Shown piece by piece: positions 48,945 through 57,781 of a stretch of 64,000 bases of DNA (positions are counted from its first letter, which is position 1; each line of letters begins with the position of its first letter). A program made the translations under genes and the position numbers. This DNA comes from Desulfuromonas versatilis (GTDB taxonomy: Bacteria > Desulfobacterota > Desulfuromonadia > Desulfuromonadales > NIT-T3). Under the pieces are notes generated by a model. It was not told the origin of the DNA and did no database searches. It was given only the letters and a program-made list of their open reading frames with translations. The stretch is from NCBI RefSeq assembly GCF_019704135.1, contig NZ_AP024355.1:372001-436000 (forward strand), read 5' to 3'.

Positions 48945-49645
48945 GTCGATATCTCCGGGCTGGTTTGTGGCCGGTTTTCAGGAGGATGCGGAGGGTCGGC
49001 CAGGCGCCCGCCGACCAGCCGGACCAGCTCGCCGTTCAGGCGCTTGGGCTGAACCGGGTCGTGGGTGGCCATGATAACGGTTATGCCCCGGGAGGGCAAG
49101 TCGGCGATCAGCCGCTCCAGGGCGAGGATGGTCTGACGGTCGAGATTGGCGGTCGGTTCGTCAAGCAGCAGCACCTCGGGTTCGAGAGCCAGCGCCCGGG
49201 CCAGGGCCACGCGCTGGATTTCGCCGCCGGAGAGCTGGCGGGCGCGGCGCTGCTCGAAGCCGGCAAGTCCCACCTGGTCCAGCGCCAGGGAACAGCGGCG
49301 GCGCAGCTGCTCGCCGCGCACTCCGCGCAGGCGCAGGCCGAAGGCGAGGTTGTGGGCGACGCTGCGGTCGAACAGGTAGGGGGTCTGTTCAACCAGGGTG
49401 ACCCGGCGGCGGTGCCGCTGCAGTTCTGTCGCTTCGAAGCTCAGGGGGGCTCCGCCGAAGCTGATTTGCCCCCGCTGTGGGCGGGCCAGCAGGGCCAGCA
49501 GCCGCAGCAGGGTGCTCTTGCCGGAGCCGTTGGGACCGGCCAGGGCGTAGATGCGGCCGGGATGCAGGTGCAGCTGATCCACCTGCAGGGTGAAGCCGGT
49601 GCCGTTGCGATATTCGATGTCGCGCAAAGCGTACAGGGGGGTCAC
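48911..49645 (-). CDS. tupC: Tungstate ABC transporter ATP-binding protein (TupC-like)
   Basis: A 244-residue ABC ATPase. I chose the GTG at 49645 (VTPLYALRDIEYRNGTGFTL) because GAGGT lies 7 bases before it. Walker A is GPNGSGKSTLLRLL, the Q-loop LVEQTPYLF, the signature LSGGEIQRVALARALA, Walker B EVLLLDEPTANLD and the switch His in MATHD. The C-terminal tail overlaps moeA by 34 bases. Together with TupB it powers tungstate import; the binding protein TupA lies 49 kb away in this window. Confidence 0.9.
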   Translation of the reverse strand: MTPLYALRDIEYRNGTGFTLQVDQLHLHPGRIYALAGPNGSGKSTLLRLLALLARPQRGQISFGGAPLSFEATELQRHRRRVTLVEQTPYLFDRSVAHNLAFGLRLRGVRGEQLRRRCSLALDQVGLAGFEQRRARQLSGGEIQRVALARALALEPEVLLLDEPTANLDRQTILALERLIADLPSRGITVIMATHDPVQPKRLNGELVRLVGGRLADPPHPPENRPQTSPEISTCPRPLNKRER

Positions 49646-49650
49646 GGAGG

Positions 49651-50337
49651 TCACCTCTGCTGCAGCAGGTTGAGAATCAGGTTGACCACCAGGGCCACCG
49701 TCATGAGGATGATCCCCAGGGCCAGGCCGAAGGCGAATTCGCCCTTGCTGGTTTCCAGGGCGATGGCGGTGGTCATGGTGCGGGTGTAGTCGCGGATGTT
49801 GCCGCCGAGCATCATGGCCACGCCGACCTCGGCGATCACCCGCCCAAAGCCGGCGATCACCGCCGCCATGACCCCAAAGCGGGTCTCGATGAGCAGCTGA
49901 AGCCACCCCTGCAAGCGGCCGGCCCCGAGGGTCTGGGCGGTGGGCAGGATGCGGCTGTCAGCCCCGGCAATGGCCGCCACCGTGTAGTTGGCGATGATCG
50001 GGGTGGCCAGCACGGTCTGCCCGATGATCATCGCCATCGGGGTGAACAGCAGCCCCCAGCTGCCCAGGGGGCCCTGGCGGCTGAGAAAGCCGTAGACCAC
50101 CAGACCGATGACCACCGTCGGCAGGGCCATCAGCGTGTTGAGCAGGGTGACCGCCAGGCGCCGGCCGGGAAAACGGCCGATGCCGATCAGCAGGCCGATG
50201 GGGATTCCGGCCAGGGCTGCGGCGACGATGGCGCAACCCGAGGTGTACAGCGAAGTCCAGACGGTGCGGAACACCTCGACGTCCAGCGCGGCGATGAGAG
50301 TCAAGGAGGTGGCCAGGGATTGCCAGATGAAATCCAC
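49651..50337 (-). CDS. tupB: Tungstate ABC transporter permease (TupB-like)
   Basis: A 228-residue permease with about five hydrophobic segments and the EAA-type loop ADSRILPTAQTLGAGRLQGW. TVWTSLYTSGCAIVAAALAG and TLLNTLMALPTVVIGLVVYG match tungstate (Tup) permeases. It is the first gene of the tupBC-moeA-mobB-HD operon, downstream of a structured leader. Confidence 0.92.
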   Translation of the reverse strand: MDFIWQSLATSLTLIAALDVEVFRTVWTSLYTSGCAIVAAALAGIPIGLLIGIGRFPGRRLAVTLLNTLMALPTVVIGLVVYGFLSRQGPLGSWGLLFTPMAMIIGQTVLATPIIANYTVAAIAGADSRILPTAQTLGAGRLQGWLQLLIETRFGVMAAVIAGFGRVIAEVGVAMMLGGNIRDYTRTMTTAIALETSKGEFAFGLALGIILMTVALVVNLILNLLQQR

Positions 50338-50367
50338 GTCGGTCGTGTGCTCCCCTCAGGCGGTCGA

Positions 50368-50410
50368 TAAAAAGTGAAAAAGGGCTTTTCCGGTAAGAAA
50401 AAGCCCTTTT
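50368..50410 (-). terminator. Leader terminator before tupB
   Basis: On the minus strand AAAAGGGCTTTT pairs with its complement (50378-50410), followed by T-rich sequence. It lies between the folded leader and the tupB start, the usual place of an expression platform. Confidence 0.85.
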
Positions 50411-50525
50411 CAGGTGCATGCCTTGCGGCGGCGTCCTGGAAAGGGTCCCCCTTTCCGGAAGGGAGGCCGCGCCGTTTCCCGCGCGACCCATCGGCCTGCC
50501 GCCATGGCATTGCCTTCAGGCGGAC
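50411..50525 (-). ncRNA. Candidate Moco/Tuco riboswitch aptamer upstream of the tup-moe-mob operon
   Basis: Read on the minus strand, an outer stem pairs ATGCC-AT-GGCGGC (50498-50510) with GCCGCC-GCAA-GGCAT (50418-50432). Inside it AGGCCG pairs with CGGCCT around a GCGC-stem closed by GGGAAACG, and CCCTT pairs with AAGGG. The segments GATGGGTCGC, GGGAAAC and GGCCTCC are as I recall for the Moco RNA motif (RF01055). A terminator follows and then tungstate transport and cofactor genes, which is the expected context. The family call rests on memory and folding by eye. Confidence 0.65.
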
Positions 50526-50802
50526 AGGCTCGGAGAACCTGGTGTTGGTTTTTTTTTCGTCCTGGCCGCCGGCCGGAGCGCTGGGTCGCCCCTGCATTCA
50601 GCCGGGTGGGGGCGGAGGCCGCAACCGCCAGAACAGCTTTTTTTACCCTAACTTGCGGAAAAAGGGAATGGATAATTTCCCCCTTTCGGTATACGGAACA
50701 GCCGGCCGGCTAAGGCTGAGGGTTTTGAAATTTTTCTTAATTCGGATATATTAACAAGGACAAACTTTTCACCAGGGGGAACCTGGCACAAAGGAGGGCG
50801 AA

Positions 50803-51351
50803 TTGAAGATCGGGGTGGGATGTTTTTGGGGGATGCTGATGCTGGTTCTCGGGTGGAGTTGCCCTTCGCCTGCTGACGCCTGGTATATCGGCATCAAGGG
50901 CGGACCGATGATTTCGGATATCGGTGGCATGGACAACGCCGGCAACCTCGGAGCGCTGGTGGGCAGGGATGTCTACGGCTTCGAATACGGACGGCTGGCC
51001 GTAGAGGGCGAGTTCACCGCCTCCATCGAGGATGGGGAAATTTCCAAGGCGGAGTTCTTCGACGGCAAATGGGACCTCAACACCCTGGGAGTCTGGCTTG
51101 CCTATCGAAGCCCGCACCGGTTGTACGGCAAGCTCAAACTGGGGGTCAACTACGTCGATATCAACGTCGATCGCTCGGGGAACGATTTCAAGGATGAGAC
51201 CACCGGCCTCTCCTGGGGCATTGGAGCAGGTTGGCAACTCGACGAGATCTTCAGCGTGGAAGTCGAATATACCCAGGAGACCGATCTGGAACTGGCCGGC
51301 GATGACGGGGACATCCGCTTTTTGAGCCTGGGCCTCAATTGCCACTTCTAA
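50803..51351 (+). CDS. Small outer-membrane beta-barrel protein
   Basis: A 182-residue protein with a TTG start at 50803, supported by AAGGAGG at 50791-50797. The signal peptide is MKIGVGCFWGMLMLVLGWSC...ADA. The mature chain has eight or so amphipathic strands (WYIGIKGGPMISDIGG, LYGKLKLGVNYVDINVD, IFSVEVEYTQETDLELA) and ends in LSLGLNCHF with a terminal Phe, as in OmpX/OmpA-type barrels. No OmpA peptidoglycan domain is present. It is divergent from the tup operon. The function is unknown. Confidence 0.82.
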   Translation: MKIGVGCFWGMLMLVLGWSCPSPADAWYIGIKGGPMISDIGGMDNAGNLGALVGRDVYGFEYGRLAVEGEFTASIEDGEISKAEFFDGKWDLNTLGVWLAYRSPHRLYGKLKLGVNYVDINVDRSGNDFKDETTGLSWGIGAGWQLDEIFSVEVEYTQETDLELAGDDGDIRFLSLGLNCHF

Positions 51352-51379
51352 GGATTCCCCCAACCATCGGATATCACTG

Positions 51380-51415
51380 ACCCCCCTGGGTTTCCACCTT
51401 CCAGGGGGGTGTTTT
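51380..51415 (+). terminator. Rho-independent terminator after the beta-barrel gene
   Basis: ACCCCCCTGG pairs with CCAGGGGGGT around an 11-base loop, followed by GTTTTC. Confidence 0.85.
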
Positions 51416-51648
51416 CTGCCCAAATTCCGGGTGGTTTCTTTTGCGGCTCCTGGATTGACAAAGCATTATGGCTGGCTAATATTATGAATAAAATTTTTTA
51501 ATTTCTGGCTGACTGGGGCAGTTGCCGGCCTGACCCAGGCGTCCGCGGGGACGGCAATCGCTCCCCCGAAGGAGGGATCCCTTTTCGCGGCGGGTGGCGG
51601 CGCAAAGGAGCTTGGGCGGTTCGGCGTGCCGTGCTGAAGGGGGTACAG

Positions 51649-54600
51649 ATGATGAGCGCAGAAACCAGGGTAACCATCCGGCGGATGTTCGGGACGGCAC
51701 TGTTCGGGCTGCTTTGTCTGTTGCAGGTTCCCGGCTGTGGCGGCGGCTCCGGGGGCGGCGGCGGGGGGGCCGCTCCAGGGGTGGAGGTTGCCCCGGGCAC
51801 GGCGTCCCTTTCGGAGAACGGCGGCGTCCAGGATTTTCAGGTGCGACTGCAGACCGCGCCCAACGGAACGGTAGTGATGAAGATCGTCTGCAGGGACGAT
51901 GCGAAGGCCTGGGTTGAGCCGCAGCAGCTCAGCTTCAACTCGGAAAACTGGGCGACGCCCCAACGGATCTGGGTTTACGGCAAGGACGACCGGGTCGCCG
52001 ACGGCAACCGCCTGGTGGAGTTCGCCCTGGGCTGCGATGGCGCCGCGAGCGGGGACACCACCGGTTACCTGCAGACCAGCAAAAGCTTCTCGGTGACCGT
52101 CACCGACGACGACAAGGCGGGGGTGACGGTCACCCACGATCCGCTCATCTTCCCCGAAGGGGGGGGCTCGGGTACCTTCACGGTGGGTCTCAATACCCGC
52201 CCCAACGGCAACGTCGTGATCGATGTCACCAGCACCGATGCAACCGAGGCGGTGGTGGATCAGCCACGGCTCACCTTCACCGCCGACAACTGGGCGGTGC
52301 CCCGGACCCTGACCGTTTACGGCGTGGATGACTCCGATTTCGACGACAGCCAGAGCGTGCGGGTCGCCGTCGACGTCAATCCGGATCCGGCCCTGACCAC
52401 CGATACCACGGGCTATGCATTGCTCAAGCCCTCCGAGGTGGCCGACGTGCTGGTCACCGTGGTGGATGACGACTCGGTGGGGCTCACGGTGGTGCCGGGC
52501 AGGACGAGCTTTTCCGAACAGGGTGGCACGGGTTACTTCAACGTGGTGCTGACCAGCAAGCCCCTGCAGGCCGGCAACGAGACGGGCAGCAAGGTGGTCA
52601 TCGACCTCACCAGTCACGATCCCGGGGAGGCGAGGGTCCAGCCGGGGCAATTGACCTTTGACGCCGACGACTGGTGGAAGCCCCAGCTGGTAGAGCTCAT
52701 CGGGGTCAACGACGATGTCGCCGACGCCAACCAGAGCATCGACATCTCGGTCGAGGTCAATGCCGCTCTCACCATCGACGGCACCGGTTACCAGGCCCTG
52801 GCGCAGAGAATGGTCAAGGTCACGGTCATGGATGACGACGAGGCCGGTTTTACCCTGAGCGCGCCGGCGCTGCCGCTCACCGTCTCCGAAGCAGGCACTT
52901 CGCAGGACTTCGCCGTGGTGCTGAATTCCGAGCCGACCGGCGCGGTGGTGTTCGACATCGCCAGCGCCGATCGGGAGGAGGCGACAGTGAGCCCCTCCCG
53001 GCTGACCTTTGCCGCCGGCAACTGGAGCAACCCCCAGAGCGTGAGGGTAACCGGCCAGGATGACGACATCGACGACGACACCCAGCGCTTCAATATCACC
53101 GTGGCGGTGGACCCCGCGGCCACCGCGGACGATTCCGGGTATCCGCAACTGCCCTCCCAGTTTATTCCGGTGCAGGTCGAGGACGACGATACGGCGGACC
53201 TCACCCTCATCGGCGAACTGCTGAGCCTCTCCGAATCGGGGACCACCGACAGCTTCAAAGTCGGTCTGACCAGCGAGCCGGACGCCAGGGTGGTGGTCCG
53301 GATCACCAGCCCCGACGATTCGGAAGCCAAGGTCAACAAGCCTACCCTGACCTTCACCCCGGGAGATTGGCAAACCGCCCAGGAGGTGACGGTTACCGGG
53401 GTCGATGATGATCTGGCCGACGGCAATCAGAGCTTCGAGCTGAGCGTGACGGTGGACGGGGCGGAAACCCTGGACACCACCGGCTACAAGAGCGTCCTGC
53501 CGAAAAAGATCGCGGTGATCGTCGCGGACGACGACAGCGCCAACATCACCGTCACCGCGACCCGGCTGAGCGTCTCCGAGGCGGCTCCGGACAACACGGC
53601 CAGCTTCGCTGTGGGGCTGACCAGCCAGCCCGACGGCGTGGTGGTGATCCGCATCGCCAGCGACGATCCGACCAAAGCGACGGTCAATTCCCCGCTGAAT
53701 TTCACCCCCGAGAATTGGCGAAGCGCCCAGACGGTGCAGGTGGCCGGGCAGAACGACGACCTGGCCGGCGGCAACCAGACCTTCGACCTGACCGTGGCGG
53801 TGGACAGGGAGGCGACCCAGGACACCACCGGCTACAAGACCCAGCCGGCGCAGGTCGTGGAACTGACGGTGGAAGACGACGACCGGGCTCAGGTCACCCT
53901 GTCCGCGACCGCGCTGACCATCTCCGAGGCGGCCGCCGACAATGTGGGGAGTTTCCTGGTGGGACTAAGCTCCCAGCCGAGCGGCGAGGTGGTGATCACC
54001 CTCACCAGCCGCGACCCGAGCCAGGCCACTGTCGACTCGCCGCTGCGCTTCACCCCGGGCAATTGGAAGGTCAAGCAGCCGGCCACCCTCCGGGCGGTGA
54101 ACGACGCCCTGGCCGACGGCAACCAGAGCGTCGAGATCATCGTGGCGGTGGACGCCTCGGCGACCCTGGACCAGACCGGCTACCCGGATCTGCCGGCTCA
54201 ATCCCTGACCCTGACGGTGGAGGATGACGACCAGGCGCAGATCACCCTGAGCCGGGGATCGCTGACCATCTCCGAGGCCGCTCCGAACGACACGGGCAGC
54301 TTCGAGGTCAACCTGAGCAGCCAGCCCGATGGGGATGTGGTGATCAACCTGCTCAGCGGTGACGCCAGCGAGGCCACCGTGAATTCGCCCCTGCGCTTTA
54401 CCCCGGGCAACTGGAGCGTTGCGCAGAGGGTGAGCGTCGAAGCGGTGGACGACGAGATGGCTGATGGCAACCGTACCTTTGACATCACCCTGGCGGTGGA
54501 TGTCGATGCCACGCAGGACTCGACGGGCTATGGACAGCTCGCTGCCCAGAGCGTTTCGGTCACCGTGGAGGATGACGACCTGGCGCAGATCGCGCTGGAC

Positions 54601-55662
54601 AAGCAGTCCCTGACCCTTACCGAAGCGGCTCCCGGCAACACGGCGAGCTTCAAGGTGAGTCTGAGCTCCCAGCCGGACGGCGACGTGGTGATCGCTCTGA
54701 CCAGCGGCAAGCCTGGCGAAGCGACGGTCGCTTCGCCCCTGACCTTCACCTCCGCCAACTGGAAAAGTGCCCAGCCGGTGAGCGTTCAGGCGGTGAACGA
54801 CGCTCTGGCCGACGGCAACCAGAGCTTCGACATCACCCTGGCGGTGGATGACACCGCCAGCGGCGACACTACCGGTTACAAGGACTTGCCGGCCCTCACC
54901 CTGCCGGTGACGGTGGAAGACGACGACCAGGCGCAGATTACCCTGAGCGGCGGCCCCCTGGTGGTTTCCGAGACGGGAACCGTCGATTCCTTCGAGGTGA
55001 AATTGAGCAGCCAGCCAAGCGCCAACGTGGTCATCGGCTTCACCAGCGGCAGGCCAGCCGAAGCCGAGGTGCTCGATCGGCAGCTGATCTTCACCCCCGA
55101 CAGCTGGGATGATTTCAAGACCGTGCGCGTCAAGGGGCTCGACGACCCGGTGGCTGACGGCAACCAGGGCTTCGACATCGTGGTGGCGGTCGATGTTGCG
55201 GCGACCCTCGATGAGACCGGCTATGCCGATCTGGAGCCCCAAACCCTGGGCATCACGGTGCAGGACGACGACGTGGCGGGGGTCACGGTCGGCACCCGGG
55301 ACGGCAATCCCATCGTTCTGGGGCATGCCGGCAGCACCGGGACGATAACCGTGGTGCTGAATACCAGGCCCGATGGCGAGGTGCTGATCGATCTGAGCAA
55401 TCCCGATCCGAGCATCACCTTGAGCAGCGAGCAGGTGGTTTTCGCCCCTGCCGAGTGGTCGACGGTCCAGAATGTCGTCGTGACGCGGGTGGCCGAGCAG
55501 GTCGTCGGTGCCGACCAGATCATCACCCTGTCGCTGGCGGTGAATCTGGACGGGACGAATGACACGACCGGCTACCGCAGCCTGGTGGCCACCGGGGATG
55601 TCCCCGATGTGACCGTCACCCTGCAGAACCTTCCACCGCCGCCACCACCACCCGCGGAGTGA
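51649..55662 (+). CDS. Large repeat lipoprotein with 11 Calx-beta-like units
   Basis: A 1337-residue exported protein. AAGGGGGT precedes ATGs at 51649 and 51652; either may be the start. The signal region FGTALFGLLCLLQVPGC suggests a lipoprotein, followed by a Gly-rich linker. Eleven units of about 116 residues follow, each with a SxSE...G-x-FxVxLxSxP opening, FTPxNW in the middle and a DGNQ...TTGY...VTVxDDD end. The Asp-rich DDD linkers resemble Ca-binding Calx-beta domains. Units 6 to 10 start exactly 348 bp apart. It probably is an extracellular adhesin or scaffold; a second, shorter relative follows. Confidence 0.85.
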   Translation: MMSAETRVTIRRMFGTALFGLLCLLQVPGCGGGSGGGGGGAAPGVEVAPGTASLSENGGVQDFQVRLQTAPNGTVVMKIVCRDDAKAWVEPQQLSFNSENWATPQRIWVYGKDDRVADGNRLVEFALGCDGAASGDTTGYLQTSKSFSVTVTDDDKAGVTVTHDPLIFPEGGGSGTFTVGLNTRPNGNVVIDVTSTDATEAVVDQPRLTFTADNWAVPRTLTVYGVDDSDFDDSQSVRVAVDVNPDPALTTDTTGYALLKPSEVADVLVTVVDDDSVGLTVVPGRTSFSEQGGTGYFNVVLTSKPLQAGNETGSKVVIDLTSHDPGEARVQPGQLTFDADDWWKPQLVELIGVNDDVADANQSIDISVEVNAALTIDGTGYQALAQRMVKVTVMDDDEAGFTLSAPALPLTVSEAGTSQDFAVVLNSEPTGAVVFDIASADREEATVSPSRLTFAAGNWSNPQSVRVTGQDDDIDDDTQRFNITVAVDPAATADDSGYPQLPSQFIPVQVEDDDTADLTLIGELLSLSESGTTDSFKVGLTSEPDARVVVRITSPDDSEAKVNKPTLTFTPGDWQTAQEVTVTGVDDDLADGNQSFELSVTVDGAETLDTTGYKSVLPKKIAVIVADDDSANITVTATRLSVSEAAPDNTASFAVGLTSQPDGVVVIRIASDDPTKATVNSPLNFTPENWRSAQTVQVAGQNDDLAGGNQTFDLTVAVDREATQDTTGYKTQPAQVVELTVEDDDRAQVTLSATALTISEAAADNVGSFLVGLSSQPSGEVVITLTSRDPSQATVDSPLRFTPGNWKVKQPATLRAVNDALADGNQSVEIIVAVDASATLDQTGYPDLPAQSLTLTVEDDDQAQITLSRGSLTISEAAPNDTGSFEVNLSSQPDGDVVINLLSGDASEATVNSPLRFTPGNWSVAQRVSVEAVDDEMADGNRTFDITLAVDVDATQDSTGYGQLAAQSVSVTVEDDDLAQIALDKQSLTLTEAAPGNTASFKVSLSSQPDGDVVIALTSGKPGEATVASPLTFTSANWKSAQPVSVQAVNDALADGNQSFDITLAVDDTASGDTTGYKDLPALTLPVTVEDDDQAQITLSGGPLVVSETGTVDSFEVKLSSQPSANVVIGFTSGRPAEAEVLDRQLIFTPDSWDDFKTVRVKGLDDPVADGNQGFDIVVAVDVAATLDETGYADLEPQTLGITVQDDDVAGVTVGTRDGNPIVLGHAGSTGTITVVLNTRPDGEVLIDLSNPDPSITLSSEQVVFAPAEWSTVQNVVVTRVAEQVVGADQIITLSLAVNLDGTNDTTGYRSLVATGDVPDVTVTLQNLPPPPPPPAE
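53539..55278 (+). repeat. Five-unit 348-bp tandem coding repeat
   Basis: The Ala-xxx-hydrophobic start of successive units lies at 53539, 53887, 54235, 54583 and 54931, exactly 348 bases apart each time; the next unit follows after 345 at 55276. Units before 53539 are less regular. Constant spacing points to recent unit duplication or conversion. Confidence 0.85.
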
Positions 55663-55724
55663 TCCGGGTGTTTTCTCAGAAAATGGAGGGGCTTGAGCGA
55701 TCGCAGCACCTACAGGAGGAGTAT

Positions 55725-56906
55725 ATGTCGGGAATTTTAGGCAAAATTGTACGTTTTGGGGGGATTTCCATTCTCGCCGCATGGCTCGCCGCCACAGCCG
55801 GCTGCGGCAGCGTCTCCGACGGCGGGGACGATGGCGGCGCGTCCCCCGGGGTCAGGGCCACCCCATCGGCCACCACCTTTTCCGAGAACAACGGAACCGC
55901 CACGGTCGCCACCATGCTCAACACGGCACCCAACGGAGACGTGGTGCTGAAGGTCGATACCAACAGCTCGGACAGGGTCTCGCTTACCCCGGCCACCCTC
56001 ACTTTCAATTCATCCAACTGGGCTGCCCCCCAGAGCTTTACCGTCGCCGGAGTCAACAACGATGCCGCGGACGGCAACCGGGCGGTGGACATCGCTTTGC
56101 GGGTGGATGCCGGCGCGACCAGTGACAGCACCGGTTACGCGGGCCTGGCCGCGGCCCCGGTCGGCCTGGTCAAGATGACCGTGATCGATGACGATGCCGC
56201 CGGGGTTACTGCCGCGCCGGAGAAACTCGCGGTTCTCGAGGCGGGCGGCAGCGCCACCTTCCGGGTATTTTTGAACACGGTCCCCGATGGCGAGGTGGTC
56301 GTCGCGGTGAAAAACGAAGGTACCAACCAGGCCGAACTGTCGGTCAACCGAACCACCCTGGTCTTCACCCCCGAGAGCTGGTCCGAAGCCAATGCGGAAA
56401 CGGTTACGGTCACCGGCAGGAATGACCCGGAAATCGATGGCAACAAGTCGGTCCTGCTGAGTCTGGACATCGACGAGGCGGCCACCGGCGACCTGACCGG
56501 TTACACCCTGTTGGAGCCCCGCGTGGTCACCGTCACGGTCATCGACGACGATGCGGCGGGGATTACCGCCCTGCCCAACAGCCTCAGCATCATGGAGAAT
56601 GGGGGGCTGGATCAGTTCACCGTGCGCCTGAACACACGCCCGACGGGATCGGTGGTCCTGCAGGTGGCGAGCAGCGACACCGGAGAGGTGGTGGCGAACC
56701 AAGCCTCCCTGACCTTCAACGCCACCAACTGGGATCAGGAGCAGGGCGTGGGGATCTCGGGGGTGGATGACCTGGAATCCGACAAGGTCCAGAACTGCCA
56801 GATTACCCTGAGCGTCGATCAGGACCGAAGTTCCGATGAGGTCTACAAAGCCGTCAATCCCTCCGCGGTTGTCCAGGTGCACGTTCTGGATGACGAGCTG
56901 CCCTGA
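55725..56906 (+). CDS. Three-unit Calx-beta-like repeat lipoprotein
   Basis: A 393-residue relative of the preceding gene. The ATG at 55725 follows AGGAGGAG and gives MSGILGKIVRFGGISILAAW then a Cys (TAGCGS), a probable lipoprotein site. Three units of about 118 residues show the same FSENNG, FNSSNW, DGNR and VIDDDAAG pattern. The last unit is slightly divergent (SDEVYKAVNPSAVVQV). It may be a co-expressed partner or a truncated duplicate of the 11-unit protein. Confidence 0.83.
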   Translation: MSGILGKIVRFGGISILAAWLAATAGCGSVSDGGDDGGASPGVRATPSATTFSENNGTATVATMLNTAPNGDVVLKVDTNSSDRVSLTPATLTFNSSNWAAPQSFTVAGVNNDAADGNRAVDIALRVDAGATSDSTGYAGLAAAPVGLVKMTVIDDDAAGVTAAPEKLAVLEAGGSATFRVFLNTVPDGEVVVAVKNEGTNQAELSVNRTTLVFTPESWSEANAETVTVTGRNDPEIDGNKSVLLSLDIDEAATGDLTGYTLLEPRVVTVTVIDDDAAGITALPNSLSIMENGGLDQFTVRLNTRPTGSVVLQVASSDTGEVVANQASLTFNATNWDQEQGVGISGVDDLESDKVQNCQITLSVDQDRSSDEVYKAVNPSAVVQVHVLDDELP

Positions 56907-57060
56907 TTTCCCGCAGGCAAGGAGGGGGGGCTCCGCCCGGGGGGCACAGCCCCAAATCCGTCGATGCAGCGGGAAGCGCCTGGGGAGGGGGCCGGTTGCT
57001 TCCCGCCGCATCACCCATTTTCCCGGTACGGCTCCGGGGCAAAAACGAAAAGGCCAAGAA

Positions 57061-57087
57061 CAAAAAAAAATCGGCCCTGTAGCCGAT
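57061..57087 (-). terminator. Rho-independent terminator of the CsbD-like gene
   Basis: On the minus strand ATCGGC pairs with GCCGAT, followed by a run of eight T. It lies 26 bases after the stop at 57113. Confidence 0.88.
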
Positions 57088-57112
57088 GGGAAACCATAGC
57101 ATTCTGCGCTGT

Positions 57113-57292
57113 CTACTCGGATCCGGAACTTTCGTCGGCGTGATGCCCGCTTTCTTCCTTGGCGTGAGGTTTGGGTTCTTGCGGCCGTTTTTGCAGAAAC
57201 CGGTCGAGGTCCTCCTCGCGCATCCGGCCCCAACGCACCCTGAGGTTTTCCTTGATCTGATCCCAGCGGTCCTTCAAGTCCTGTGTTCGCAT
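57113..57292 (-). CDS. CsbD/YjbJ-like small hydrophilic protein
   Basis: A 59-residue protein starting MRTQDLKDRWDQIKENLRVR at 57292, with AGGGGGTGG upstream. The pattern K-x-x-W-D-Q-I-K-x-x-x-R-x-x-W-G and EEDLDRFLQKR resembles CsbD/YjbJ stress proteins. The tail is acidic and His-rich (KEESGHHADESSGSE). A longer in-frame start lacks a matching ribosome binding site. Confidence 0.7.
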   Translation of the reverse strand: MRTQDLKDRWDQIKENLRVRWGRMREEDLDRFLQKRPQEPKPHAKEESGHHADESSGSE

Positions 57293-57403
57293 AGTTCCAC
57301 CCCCTTCGCAGATTTTTCGATCTTCCTGGTAATTCCTATTATACAGCGGATTTTCCGCCTCAACAGCGGCTCGAAGGCGCCGGCGGGTCAGGGCATTGGT
57401 CAT

Positions 57404-57433
57404 TTGTTGCCAAAATGGTCATCGAGGTATAAT
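57404..57433 (+). promoter_or_regulatory. Sigma-70 type promoter of the small membrane protein gene
   Basis: TATAAT at 57428-57433 is a perfect -10 box. TTGTTG at 57404-57409 gives an 18-bp spacer. The start codon at 57474 follows about 35 bases after the expected transcription start. Confidence 0.7.
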
Positions 57434-57473
57434 GCGAGTGTAGTCCGCTATCCCGATAAGGGGAGGATACCGC

Positions 57474-57575
57474 ATGTCGGAAAAAGAAAAAAAACGCTAT
57501 TTTTATTTCCAGATCGGCCTGTTGGCAGGCTCGCTGGTGCTTTTCACCCTGGTGGTCAGTGCCCTTTTCGGCTGA
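57474..57575 (+). CDS. 33-residue single-span membrane protein
   Basis: The frame encodes MSEKEKKRYFYFQIGLLAGS followed by a hydrophobic tail ending VSALFG. GGGGAGG lies six to seven bases upstream, and a consensus promoter precedes it. A charged N-terminus and one membrane segment (about residues 13-32) are typical of small regulatory membrane proteins. The family is not recognised. Confidence 0.65.
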   Translation: MSEKEKKRYFYFQIGLLAGSLVLFTLVVSALFG

Positions 57576-57781
57576 TCTGAAGCCTGCCTGAAGTGCGGTG
57601 CGCGTGCCGGAGGCGAAAACCGGTGCAACCCTCCCGGTGGAAGAAGGGGGAGGTGCGTCTTTCTCTGGGGCCTGTCCTGGAGAAAAGGTTTGTCTGGACT
57701 GGGGGAAAAAAGCAGGTAGAATACCCGCCAGGACCCGCAATTTTCCCGATTTTGCCTATTTGAAGACAGGAAACCGCAATT

